Below are positions 4,861 through 11,470 of a stretch of DNA of 64,000 nt, in pieces (position 1 is the stretch's first letter; the number at the start of each line of letters is the position of its first letter). The stretch is from Chryseobacterium gleum (GTDB lineage: Bacteria; Bacteroidota; Bacteroidia; Flavobacteriales_D; Crocinitomicaceae). Below the pieces are notes generated by a model. It was not told the DNA's origin. It ran no database searches and saw only the letters and a program-made list of their open reading frames with translations. Location of the stretch: the NCBI GenBank assembly GCA_945888625.1, contig CAMDAH010000009.1, positions 1 to 64,000 on the forward strand, written 5' to 3'. The position numbers were made by a program, and so were the translations under genes.

Positions 4861-5988
4861 TTAGAGTTCATCAAAAGGGCTTCTGATATTTTGAATGTTT
4901 TTTGTTGAAACATGCGTATATATCTCTGTCGTTTTGCTGCTTTTATGACCCAATAATTCTTGGATATATCGTAAATCAGTGCCATTTTCTAATAAGTGAG
5001 TGGCATAGCTGTGTCTTAACCAATGCAGTGTTACATCCTTTTTAATAGTTGTCTTTGCTAACTGTCGTTTTAGAACTAATTGTAAACTCCTTTCACTATA
5101 TTGCAGCCCAATTGTATCTCCCTCGAAAAGCCAAGTTTTTGGTCGATATATTTTGAAATAATCTCGAAGTTGAATCAAAAGAATTGGACTTAATGGAACC
5201 ACTCTATCTTTTTTGCCTTTTGATTGGCGTAAAATAATTAAACCCCGGTCGGATAAAATATCATTAGGTTTCAGTTTAAGTAATTCACTTCTTCGGAGTC
5301 CACATGCATAGATCATACTAAGCATTATGCGGTGTTTCATATTTGCTGATACCAATAAAAGTTGTTTAACCTCCTCCTTGCTTAGCACATTGGGCAAAAC
5401 CTTTTCCCTCCTCGGGCGATGGATTAATTCCACATCAATTTTTTTATGCTGTATGGCAGAGAAATAGAGCTTCAACGCATTGACCACCTGATTTTGAAAG
5501 GAAGCCGAAAAATTGTTCTTCAAAATATAATTGTTATTGAAATCGATAAGGTCATCATTCGAGATATCTGTAATATCTTTCATCGAAAAATACCGTAAAA
5601 AAGTACTCATAGAATCCGAATAAACTTTAATCGTATTTGGGCTGTAGCGTTTAGAATTTAGATAGCGAATAAAGTTCTGTATGGCTTGTTTTTTAAGTTC
5701 ATCGAGTGGTTCCAGGAAATGAATTGGCCTCAGGTGAGACTTCTTGTATTCTACACTTTCTAAGCTCTTTTCTTGAACTATGAATTCTGCCTTGTCCTTA
5801 AAATAGGCCAATAAATTTTCTAATGGAAATACAGCTACATCTATTACCCATGCTTTTTCAATTGTATCCCAAGTGCATTTTTTGAGGGAAGAAAAATGAG
5901 TGTATAGGAACCGGTTGAAGGGAAAGCTTGCATAATAGTAGGTTTTTAAACCAATTTCTTGGCGATTGAGGTAAATAATAGGAAGCAT
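4861..5988 (-). CDS. Tyrosine recombinase, integron-integrase-like
   Basis: The 375-residue site-specific recombinase has a full catalytic set: R232 (CGLRRSELL), K257 (QSKGKKDR), H322 and R325 (HWLRHSYATH), H348 (LLGHKS) and nucleophile Y357 (EIYTHV). Residues about 97-185 form the SAM-like core-binding domain. An extra N-terminal domain of about 90 residues (containing CTWDTIEKAWVID) precedes it and is absent from XerC/D. The C-terminus NIRSPFDEL resembles the RSPLD ending of IntI, but the additional segment between the K and HxxR motifs of IntI is missing; that stretch is only about 65 residues here. The gene reads towards the array. It is expected to move cassettes between the GTTAT-type sites. 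It could instead be a XerC/D- or phage-type integrase that happens to be adjacent. Confidence 0.9.
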   Translation of the reverse strand: MLPIIYLNRQEIGLKTYYYASFPFNRFLYTHFSSLKKCTWDTIEKAWVIDVAVFPLENLLAYFKDKAEFIVQEKSLESVEYKKSHLRPIHFLEPLDELKKQAIQNFIRYLNSKRYSPNTIKVYSDSMSTFLRYFSMKDITDISNDDLIDFNNNYILKNNFSASFQNQVVNALKLYFSAIQHKKIDVELIHRPRREKVLPNVLSKEEVKQLLLVSANMKHRIMLSMIYACGLRRSELLKLKPNDILSDRGLIILRQSKGKKDRVVPLSPILLIQLRDYFKIYRPKTWLFEGDTIGLQYSERSLQLVLKRQLAKTTIKKDVTLHWLRHSYATHLLENGTDLRYIQELLGHKSSKTTEIYTHVSTKNIQNIRSPFDEL

Positions 5989-6019
5989 AATATTGAATTT
6001 CTACCTTAAGTTAATGAAT

Positions 6020-6064
6020 TTTAGCATTGTTTCAAAAAAATAAATTACCTGCTTCAATGCTAAA
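6020..6064 (-). promoter_or_regulatory. Inverted repeat upstream of the recombinase gene
   Basis: TTTAGCATTG (6020-6029) and its exact complement CAATGCTAAA (6055-6064) are separated by 25 nt, 32 bp upstream of the recombinase ATG. It could be an operator, a pair of recombinase-binding sites or an mRNA hairpin in the 5' leader; the sequence alone does not decide. The rest of the 244-bp gap 5989-6232 has a degenerate attC-like stretch (about 6070-6131), a further ATAAC at 6152 and the promoter box at 6221. Confidence 0.35.
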
Positions 6065-6220
6065 GCAAGAATAATCTGTACTTCAAACGCCGCTCTAAAC
6101 CAAGAAACGGACGTAGCGTAAACTGTGTTAGGCAGGGCGAAATAGTAAGCTATAACGCGTAATACATTTGTTTTGTCTTTTTTTTTACTCGCGCCATTAT
6201 TCTTAATCCACGATTTTTGT

Positions 6221-6228
6221 TAATTTTG
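6221..6228 (+). promoter_or_regulatory. Candidate -7 box TAATTTTG
   Basis: TAATTTTG fits the Bacteroidota -7 consensus TAnnTTTG and ends 4 nt before the GTG start at 6233, implying an almost leaderless transcript. No convincing -33 TTTG was found at the expected distance. Confidence 0.4.
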
Positions 6229-6232
6229 GCAA

Positions 6233-7204
6233 GTGTTTTCATTCAATGTTTTAAAAGATATTTCATCTCCTTTTGAATTTGAAACCCTCGCTTTAGAGAT
6301 TTATCATTTTCAGAAGACGCATTGTAAGGTTTATGGGGACTATGTTCGACTACTCAATCGGCCTGCTGCAAAGTCGTTGAACGAAATTCCATTTTTGCCC
6401 ATTCAATTTTTCAAATCAAGTGCCATTTGTTGCGGTGAAAAACGGGACAGCGACGTATTATTTTTAAGTAGTGGCACTGAAAATTCCGAGAGAAGTCAAC
6501 ATTATGTGCGCGATATTGAAATATACAAAGCTTCTTTTAGAACGACTTTTAGACAGTTTTTTGGTGATATTGAGTCGTATGTTCTTCTTGCCTTGTTACC
6601 TAATTACATTGAACAAGGTTCATCAAGTTTAGTGTACATGGTGGATACACTGATCAAAGATTCTAAAAATGATTTATCAGGTTTTTTACTAAATGAAAAG
6701 GAGGAAATTGAAATTCGCTACAAAAAAGCAGGTGCCTCAGGTAAAAAAGTGATCGTTTTTGGTGTTTCTTATGCCTTGCTGGATTTGGCGGAAAAGCAAA
6801 TTGACTTGCAAAGTGCAATCGTTGTGGAGACCGGCGGTATGAAAGGTCGCCGCGTAGAACTTTCTAAAAATGAATTGCATGCTATTCTCATGCAACAATT
6901 AAATTTACCGTTTATTTACTCAGAGTACGGCATGACTGAACTGTTGTCGCAGGCGTACAGTAAAGAAAATGGTGTGTTTGTCTGTCCACCTTGGATGAAG
7001 GTTATTTTCCGTGAAATTTACGATCCTTTAACGCTTGTTGAAGGCAACAGAAAAGGAGCTATCAATGTAATTGATTTGGCAAATAGTAACAGTTGTAGTT
7101 TTATCGCCACGCAAGATATGGGTAGGGCAGTGGAAGGTGGATTTTTATTAGAAGGGCGGATTGAACAGGCTGATTTGAGAGGTTGCAACTTATTAATCGA
7201 TTAG
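6233..7204 (+). CDS. LuxE-family acyl-protein synthetase-like protein
   Basis: The 323-residue protein resembles LuxE-type acyl-protein synthetases, which activate a carboxylic acid with ATP and hold it as an acyl-enzyme. The adenylate-forming signature is visible as SSGTENSERS (residues 79-88), with EYGMTELLSQ at 231-240 and a GGMKGRR loop at 201-207. There are no Lux reductase or luciferase genes nearby, so bioluminescence is not implied; in Bacteroidota such proteins are often linked to surface-polymer or lipid acylation. The only in-frame start near the 5' end is GTG 6233. It is the first core-chromosome gene after the cassette region and is followed by a TSUP permease at 34 bp. Confidence 0.85.
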   Translation: MFSFNVLKDISSPFEFETLALEIYHFQKTHCKVYGDYVRLLNRPAAKSLNEIPFLPIQFFKSSAICCGEKRDSDVLFLSSGTENSERSQHYVRDIEIYKASFRTTFRQFFGDIESYVLLALLPNYIEQGSSSLVYMVDTLIKDSKNDLSGFLLNEKEEIEIRYKKAGASGKKVIVFGVSYALLDLAEKQIDLQSAIVVETGGMKGRRVELSKNELHAILMQQLNLPFIYSEYGMTELLSQAYSKENGVFVCPPWMKVIFREIYDPLTLVEGNRKGAINVIDLANSNSCSFIATQDMGRAVEGGFLLEGRIEQADLRGCNLLID

Positions 7205-7222
7205 CAAATCAAATCTTTATGT

Positions 7223-7230
7223 TAATTTTG
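7223..7230 (+). promoter_or_regulatory. Candidate -7 box TAATTTTG before the TSUP gene
   Basis: TAATTTTG ends 8 nt before the ATG at 7239 and matches TAnnTTTG. No clear -33 element was found. It would give the permease and amidohydrolase genes their own transcript. Confidence 0.4.
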
Positions 7231-7238
7231 AACTGATT

Positions 7239-7634
7239 ATGCAATTACAAACTATTTTAATTCTCGCTTCTACTGGTCTAATGGCTGGTATTTTGAGTGG
7301 TTTTGTAGGAGTTGGCGGTGGAATTGTTATTGTTCCTTCACTGGTTTTTCTACTGGGCTTATCGCAGCACGAGGCGCAGGGCACATCATTATTTGTGCTG
7401 TGTTTACCTGTAGTGGCTTTGGCTATGTTAACGTATTGGAAACAAGGTCAGGTAAATTGGAAGTTCGGTTTAATAATCGCTGGAACTTTTTTAGTCGGTG
7501 GTTTTATTGGCGCTAAATTATCGCTGAAATTATCTCCCGGTATTGTACAAATCATATTTGGTGCCATCATGGCTTACGTGTCTGTGAGGTTATTAATGGC
7601 GGGATTTTCAACGCTATCGTCGGATGAGTCCTGA
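7239..7634 (+). CDS. TSUP (TauE/SafE-type) permease, single-repeat form
   Basis: This 131-residue integral membrane protein has about four membrane segments. The glycine-rich ILSGFVGVGGGIVIVPSL stretch near residues 18-35 is the hallmark of the sulfite exporter TauE/SafE (TSUP) family, which moves small anions such as sulfite or organosulfonates. Typical members have about 250 residues with two repeats; this is a half-length, one-repeat form, a known variant that probably works as a dimer. No frameshift was seen at its end. The stop overlaps the next start by 11 bp, so the M20 amidohydrolase is translationally coupled to it. Confidence 0.85.
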   Translation: MQLQTILILASTGLMAGILSGFVGVGGGIVIVPSLVFLLGLSQHEAQGTSLFVLCLPVVALAMLTYWKQGQVNWKFGLIIAGTFLVGGFIGAKLSLKLSPGIVQIIFGAIMAYVSVRLLMAGFSTLSSDES

Positions 7635-8820
7635 GCTGTTTCAACTTATCGCAGCAAAAGCAGCCGATCTTTACCCAAAGATAAAAGGGTATCGGGAACA
7701 TTTACATCAGCACCCTGAATTATCCTATAAAGAATTTGAAACAATGGCATTTGTTTCCAAACGATTAACAGAATTGGGTATTCCCCATGAAACGAAGGTT
7801 GGTGGAACGGGTGTTGTGGGTATCATTAGAAATGATCTTCATCCGAAAGAGGCAATCTGCGTTGCATTGAGGGCTGATTTAGATGCCCTACCGATACACG
7901 AGGAAAATGAAGTGTCGTATCGTTCGCTGCGCCCTGGTGTAATGCATGCTTGTGGGCACGACTTTCATACAGCAGCGCTTTTAGGTGTCGCTGAAATTCT
8001 AATGAGCATTATAGACGAACTTCCGCATCCTGTTAAATTAATTTTTCAGCCTGGTGAGGAGCAAAACCCTGGGGGTGCGTCCTTGATGATTGCCGATGGC
8101 GTGCTAGAAAACCCAAAAGTTTCTCACTTATTTGCCTTGCACGTTTTTCCGGATTTGCCTTGTGGTCAACTTGGCCTGAAAGGTGGACTTTATATGGCTT
8201 CTTGTGATGAAATCCACTTGACTATTAACGGTATAGGGGGCCATGGTGCCGTGCCAGCAAAATGCGTCAATCCATTATCTATTGCTGCAGAAATTATCTT
8301 GTCTACTGAAGAAGTTTTAACTATTGAAAAACCGCATGACGTTCCACAAGTAATCTCTTTTGGTCGAATGGAAGCTTTTGGTTCAACGAATATAATTCCC
8401 TCCTCAGCCATCTTGAAAGGCACTTTCCGCACCATGGATGAAGCGTGGCGTAAAAAGGCACATGGCCTTATGGCTGAAAATTTTGAAAAGCTCGCTGCTA
8501 AATATGGCGGGACTATCGATATTGATATTTCTATTGGTTATCCATTTTTACATAACGATGAGGGAGTCACCAAAAAGGCAAAAGAATGCTTAGAAACATT
8601 TTTCGGTAATCAAAATGTAATCGAATTACCTATGAGAATGACTTCTGAAGATTTTTCTTTTTATAGCCAAATAGCCCCGGTTTGTTTCTATCGTATTGGC
8701 GTAGCCGATCCTACAAAGGAGATTAATTATGGGGTGCATCATCCGAAATTTGATGTAGAACCAACTGCTTTGATTATTGCCATGAAATCTTTTGCTTCTT
8801 GTGCCTTCATTAAAGTATGA
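7624..8820 (+). CDS. M20-family amidohydrolase (N-acyl-amino-acid hydrolase type)
   Basis: The 398-residue cytoplasmic metallohydrolase is of the IAA-amino acid/hippurate hydrolase subgroup and is predicted to cleave N-acyl amino acids. The N-terminus has REHLHQHPELS (residues 24-34). Metal-binding motifs are HACGHDFHT (C110, H112), GEE at 144-146, H173 in ALHVFPD and a C-terminal GVHHP. A dimerisation lid domain occupies about 185-300. Residues E145/E146 are the expected catalytic base pair. It starts inside the end of the TSUP gene and is followed 4 bp later by a small lipoprotein gene. The precise substrate is not evident. Confidence 0.93.
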   Translation: MSPELFQLIAAKAADLYPKIKGYREHLHQHPELSYKEFETMAFVSKRLTELGIPHETKVGGTGVVGIIRNDLHPKEAICVALRADLDALPIHEENEVSYRSLRPGVMHACGHDFHTAALLGVAEILMSIIDELPHPVKLIFQPGEEQNPGGASLMIADGVLENPKVSHLFALHVFPDLPCGQLGLKGGLYMASCDEIHLTINGIGGHGAVPAKCVNPLSIAAEIILSTEEVLTIEKPHDVPQVISFGRMEAFGSTNIIPSSAILKGTFRTMDEAWRKKAHGLMAENFEKLAAKYGGTIDIDISIGYPFLHNDEGVTKKAKECLETFFGNQNVIELPMRMTSEDFSFYSQIAPVCFYRIGVADPTKEINYGVHHPKFDVEPTALIIAMKSFASCAFIKV

Positions 8821-8824
8821 TGCT

Positions 8825-9241
8825 ATGAAGAAATATATCTTGATTCTTTCTTTTATTCAGCTACTTCTTTCTTGTTCAAAAGAGAATTCATTCAAAAAGA
8901 AACTAATTGGAACATGGCAAATTCAGCTGGTAAAATACCAAGATAATGAAGGTTTTTCCTTTTACGATGAACAAGCGGTTGGTAGCTTAGTTTTCGATGA
9001 TGCGCAATTGGTGAATGGTACTGTTTCCTCTTCATTTGCGGGTAATTCAGGGCAGCTTACGGATACCATTCAACTTGCGGGATATTATTTTTTAAATCTT
9101 AAAAACGAAGAAATAAATTTTGTGCTGGGTCAAGACACTCTCAAAGCGCGCTTATTTTTACTCACCAATACAGATTTGGATTTTGAATATTATAATGCCT
9201 TAGAATCGAAGCGATTGCGTTATATTTTAAAGAAAAAATAA
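8825..9241 (+). CDS. Small lipocalin-like lipoprotein of unknown function
   Basis: From ATG 8825 the 138-residue protein has a lipoprotein signal MKKYILILSF ending LLLSC, then ENSFKKKLIGTWQIQLV. The KLIGTWQ pattern is common in small Bacteroidota lipocalin-like lipoproteins, followed by alternating beta-strand-like segments to the end. The upstream in-frame ATG at 8792 lies inside the amidohydrolase gene and would bury the signal peptide. It probably ends the transcript that began at 7239, since a terminator hairpin lies at 9313-9347. Confidence 0.8.
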   Translation: MKKYILILSFIQLLLSCSKENSFKKKLIGTWQIQLVKYQDNEGFSFYDEQAVGSLVFDDAQLVNGTVSSSFAGNSGQLTDTIQLAGYYFLNLKNEEINFVLGQDTLKARLFLLTNTDLDFEYYNALESKRLRYILKKK

Positions 9242-9312
9242 CGAAACAAAATTGCACAAGCTTTCCCAACATTCTTTTAAAATTAGAGGCATCAAAAAGC
9301 TTTTAAATCAAT

Positions 9313-9347
9313 AGCGTAACTGGATTAAAAAACTGTTACGCTTTTTT
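9313..9347 (+). terminator. Rho-independent terminator
   Basis: An 8-bp perfect stem AGCGTAAC (9313-9320) / GTTACGCT (9335-9342) with a 14-nt loop is followed by six T's at 9342-9347. It lies 72 bp after the lipoprotein stop and faces the convergent SufT-like gene. Confidence 0.7.
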
Positions 9348-9422
9348 CATTTTACGCAAATAATTTCAACCCTGGTAGCTAGTAACAACAATACAAAATA
9401 ATACCCCTCTAACTAGCTAAAA

Positions 9423-9749
9423 TTAAAGGAAACCCAATTCTAATTTTGCTTCTTCGCTCATCATGTCCTTGTCCCAAGGTGGATCAAAAACGATGTGGAC
9501 TTTGGCACTTTCAACTCCTTCAACGCTAGCCACCTTGTCTTCCACTTCTTTGGGTAAGGATTCTGCCACCGGACAATTAGGGGAAGTTAAGGTCATGTCA
9601 ATATCTACATGGAAGGCGGGTGAAATTTTAACTTCATAAATCAAACCCAATTCAAATACATCCACCGGAATTTCTGGGTCGTAAATCGTTTTCATTATTG
9701 CAACAATTCTTTCCTCTAAGTCGTGCGTGTTTGCGTTTTCTTCACTCAT
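9423..9749 (-). CDS. SufT-like DUF59 (MIP18) Fe-S assembly protein
   Basis: The 108-residue protein of the MIP18/DUF59 family acts as an accessory factor for Fe-S cluster maturation. The diagnostic TIYDPEIPVDVFELGLIYEV stretch (residues about 21-40) and LTSPNCPVAESLP with a conserved cysteine (around 59) are present, then FDPPWDKDMMS near the C-terminus. It closes a minus-strand run sufS-sufE-sufT, with only 6 bp between this gene and sufE. No SufBCD genes are visible in the window, so they must lie elsewhere. Confidence 0.92.
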   Translation of the reverse strand: MSEENANTHDLEERIVAIMKTIYDPEIPVDVFELGLIYEVKISPAFHVDIDMTLTSPNCPVAESLPKEVEDKVASVEGVESAKVHIVFDPPWDKDMMSEEAKLELGFL

Positions 9750-9755
9750 TTTTTT

Positions 9756-10181
9756 TTACTTAATACTTTTAATGGCTTCTAATTTCATTCTCTTTACCAT
9801 TCCCAATAATCCGTTGGAACGGGTAGGGGAAAGGTGCTCTTGCAGTCCAATTTCTGCTATAAAAAATAAGTCATTCGAAGCAATAACTTCTGGTTTTTGG
9901 TGGTTCATAACGCTAATTAGCAATCCAATTATTCCCTTGGTAATTATGGCATCGCTGTCTGCTCGGTATTCCATTTTCCCATCAATTAATGCGGCATGTA
10001 ACCATACTTTAGATTGGCATCCTTCAATAATGTTTTCATCGGTTTTGTATTTCGCATCTAAGATAGGGAGGTCTTTTCCTAAATCAATGATGTACTCGTA
10101 TTTTTCCATCCAATCGTCATACAGCATAAAATCGGCTATTATGTCGCGTTGAATCTTCGTAATGTCAGGGATCGTTTCCAT
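9756..10181 (-). CDS. sufE: SufE, sulfur acceptor for SufS
   Basis: The 141-residue SufE protein takes persulfide sulfur from SufS and enhances its cysteine desulfurase activity. The acceptor Cys55 lies in IIEGCQSKVW, the family signature, and the C-terminal helical region has the SPTRSNGLLGMV motif. Length is normal for the family. It is 3 bp downstream of sufS, consistent with a coupled operon. Confidence 0.95.
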   Translation of the reverse strand: METIPDITKIQRDIIADFMLYDDWMEKYEYIIDLGKDLPILDAKYKTDENIIEGCQSKVWLHAALIDGKMEYRADSDAIITKGIIGLLISVMNHQKPEVIASNDLFFIAEIGLQEHLSPTRSNGLLGMVKRMKLEAIKSIK

Positions 10182-10184
10182 CGT

Positions 10185-11414
10185 TTACCTCAAAATGTTT
10201 AGGCTTTTTTCTAGTGCTGATACAAAGTAATCAATCTCTTGTTTGGTGTTGTAAAATGCAAAAGAGGCGCGCACAGTCCCAGGAATTTTATAGAAATCCA
10301 TCAGTGGTTGTGTGCAGTGGTGGCCGGTACGTACAGCAATGCCTTGTTTGTCAAGCAGGGTGCCAATATCAAAGGGATGCACGCCTTTTACACTAAATGA
10401 AACAACACTGGTTTTATTTTTCGCATCTCCGATTAGCGTCAATCCCTCAAACGTCTCCAATACTTGTCCGGCGTAATGGGCTAGTTCTCGTTCGTAGGCC
10501 TCGGATTCACTTAAATTTATGGTGGATAAAAAATCGAAAGCGGTACCCAAACAAATGGCTCCTGCAACATGGGGCGTTCCAGCCTCGAATTTGAAGGGGA
10601 GCTCGTTGTAAGTAGTTTTTTCAAATGTTACTTTCTCAATCATGTCACCTCCACCTTGATAGGGCGGCATAGCATCTAGTAATGCTTCTTTTCCGTAAAG
10701 CACCCCAATACCTGTTGGCCCAAACACTTTGTGGCCCGAGAACACGTAAAAATCGCAGTCTAAGGCCCTTACGTCGATGTGCATGTGTTGTATACTTTGT
10801 GCCCCGTCCAATAAAAACTTAGCGCCTACTGCATGCGCTTTGGCTATCATTTCTTTCACAGGATTGACGGTTCCCAATGTGTTAGAAATATGAATAACGG
10901 AAACCAACTTAGTTTTACTGGTTAATAATTTATCGTATTCTTCTTGAATAAGTTCGCCCTTAAAATTGATTGGGATAACTTTTAAAACGAGTCCTTTTCT
11001 CGCACAAAGCATTTGCCAAGGAACTATATTGCCGTGGTGTTCCATGGCAGAAATTATAATTTCATCCCCCTTGTTTAGTAATTCACCAAAAGAAAACGCC
11101 ACTAAATTGATGCTGTCGGTGGTTCCTTTTGTGAAGATAATTTCTTCCGATTTTTTTGCGTTAAGGTGCTTTTGAACGCGTATTCTTGCCGCTTCAAACT
11201 CGTTAGTGGCACGTTGACTCATAAAATGAACCCCTCGATGAACGTTTGCATTTTCGGTGGTGTAATACCGATTAATTGCATCTATAACTACCTGCGGTTT
11301 TTGCGAGGTGGCTCCGTTATCGAAGTAAACTAGGTTTTTTCCGTAAATTTTTTGGCGTAGCGCAGGAAATTTTTCCCGGAGCTCATGAACGTTAAATGAT
11401 TTGGACAAAGTCAA
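10185..11414 (-). CDS. sufS: SufS cysteine desulfurase
   Basis: The 409-residue PLP-dependent class V aminotransferase converts cysteine to alanine and loads sulfur as a persulfide for Fe-S assembly. The PLP lysine is K229 in FSGHKVFGPTG, and the catalytic cysteine is C367 in RTGHHCTQPLM, set in the short-lobe context of group II (SufS) rather than IscS. The N-terminal region has YFDNGATSQKP and NVHRGVHF. The start is ATG 11414. It leads a sufS-sufE-sufT operon and lies 56 bp downstream of porX. Confidence 0.96.
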   Translation of the reverse strand: MTLSKSFNVHELREKFPALRQKIYGKNLVYFDNGATSQKPQVVIDAINRYYTTENANVHRGVHFMSQRATNEFEAARIRVQKHLNAKKSEEIIFTKGTTDSINLVAFSFGELLNKGDEIIISAMEHHGNIVPWQMLCARKGLVLKVIPINFKGELIQEEYDKLLTSKTKLVSVIHISNTLGTVNPVKEMIAKAHAVGAKFLLDGAQSIQHMHIDVRALDCDFYVFSGHKVFGPTGIGVLYGKEALLDAMPPYQGGGDMIEKVTFEKTTYNELPFKFEAGTPHVAGAICLGTAFDFLSTINLSESEAYERELAHYAGQVLETFEGLTLIGDAKNKTSVVSFSVKGVHPFDIGTLLDKQGIAVRTGHHCTQPLMDFYKIPGTVRASFAFYNTKQEIDYFVSALEKSLNILR

Positions 11415-11470
11415 AGAATTAAATTACAAAATTACAACAAACCATTAGGCCCCATGTTCAAAGTTAGCGT

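Larger units (their letters stand above)
1..5988 (-). mobile_element. Putative integron-like platform: recombinase plus cassette array
   Basis: All coding genes here lie on the minus strand, reading away from a tyrosine recombinase at 4861-5988. Three imperfect palindromes with a shared ATAAC/GTTAT-bounded plan (213-343, 770-845, 1503-1630) fall directly after gene ends, as attC sites do in integron cassettes. A GTTAT core with two direct repeats (4764-4835) lies beside the recombinase, in the place of attI. The recombinase is in the same orientation as the cassettes, as reported for some spirochaete integrons and opposite to class 1. The inferred cassettes are 4768-1507, 1507-774, 774-217 and one running off the left edge. 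Integron identity is inferred from structure. The recombinase lacks the extra segment typical of IntI, so this may be a related but distinct system. Confidence 0.6.

Noticed and set aside
4773-4985. 70-codon frame overlapping the 3' end of the recombinase
   Set aside because: It lies over the attI-like direct repeats and in another frame of the recombinase, with low-complexity content; treated as a shadow.
4861-5988. Naming the recombinase intI
   Set aside because: The IntI-specific segment is missing and an extra N-terminal domain is present, so a gene symbol would overstate the match.
7239-7634. Truncated or frameshifted full-length TSUP permease
   Set aside because: The gene ends cleanly with an 11-bp overlap into the next gene, and one-repeat TSUP proteins are a known form, so no disruption is inferred.
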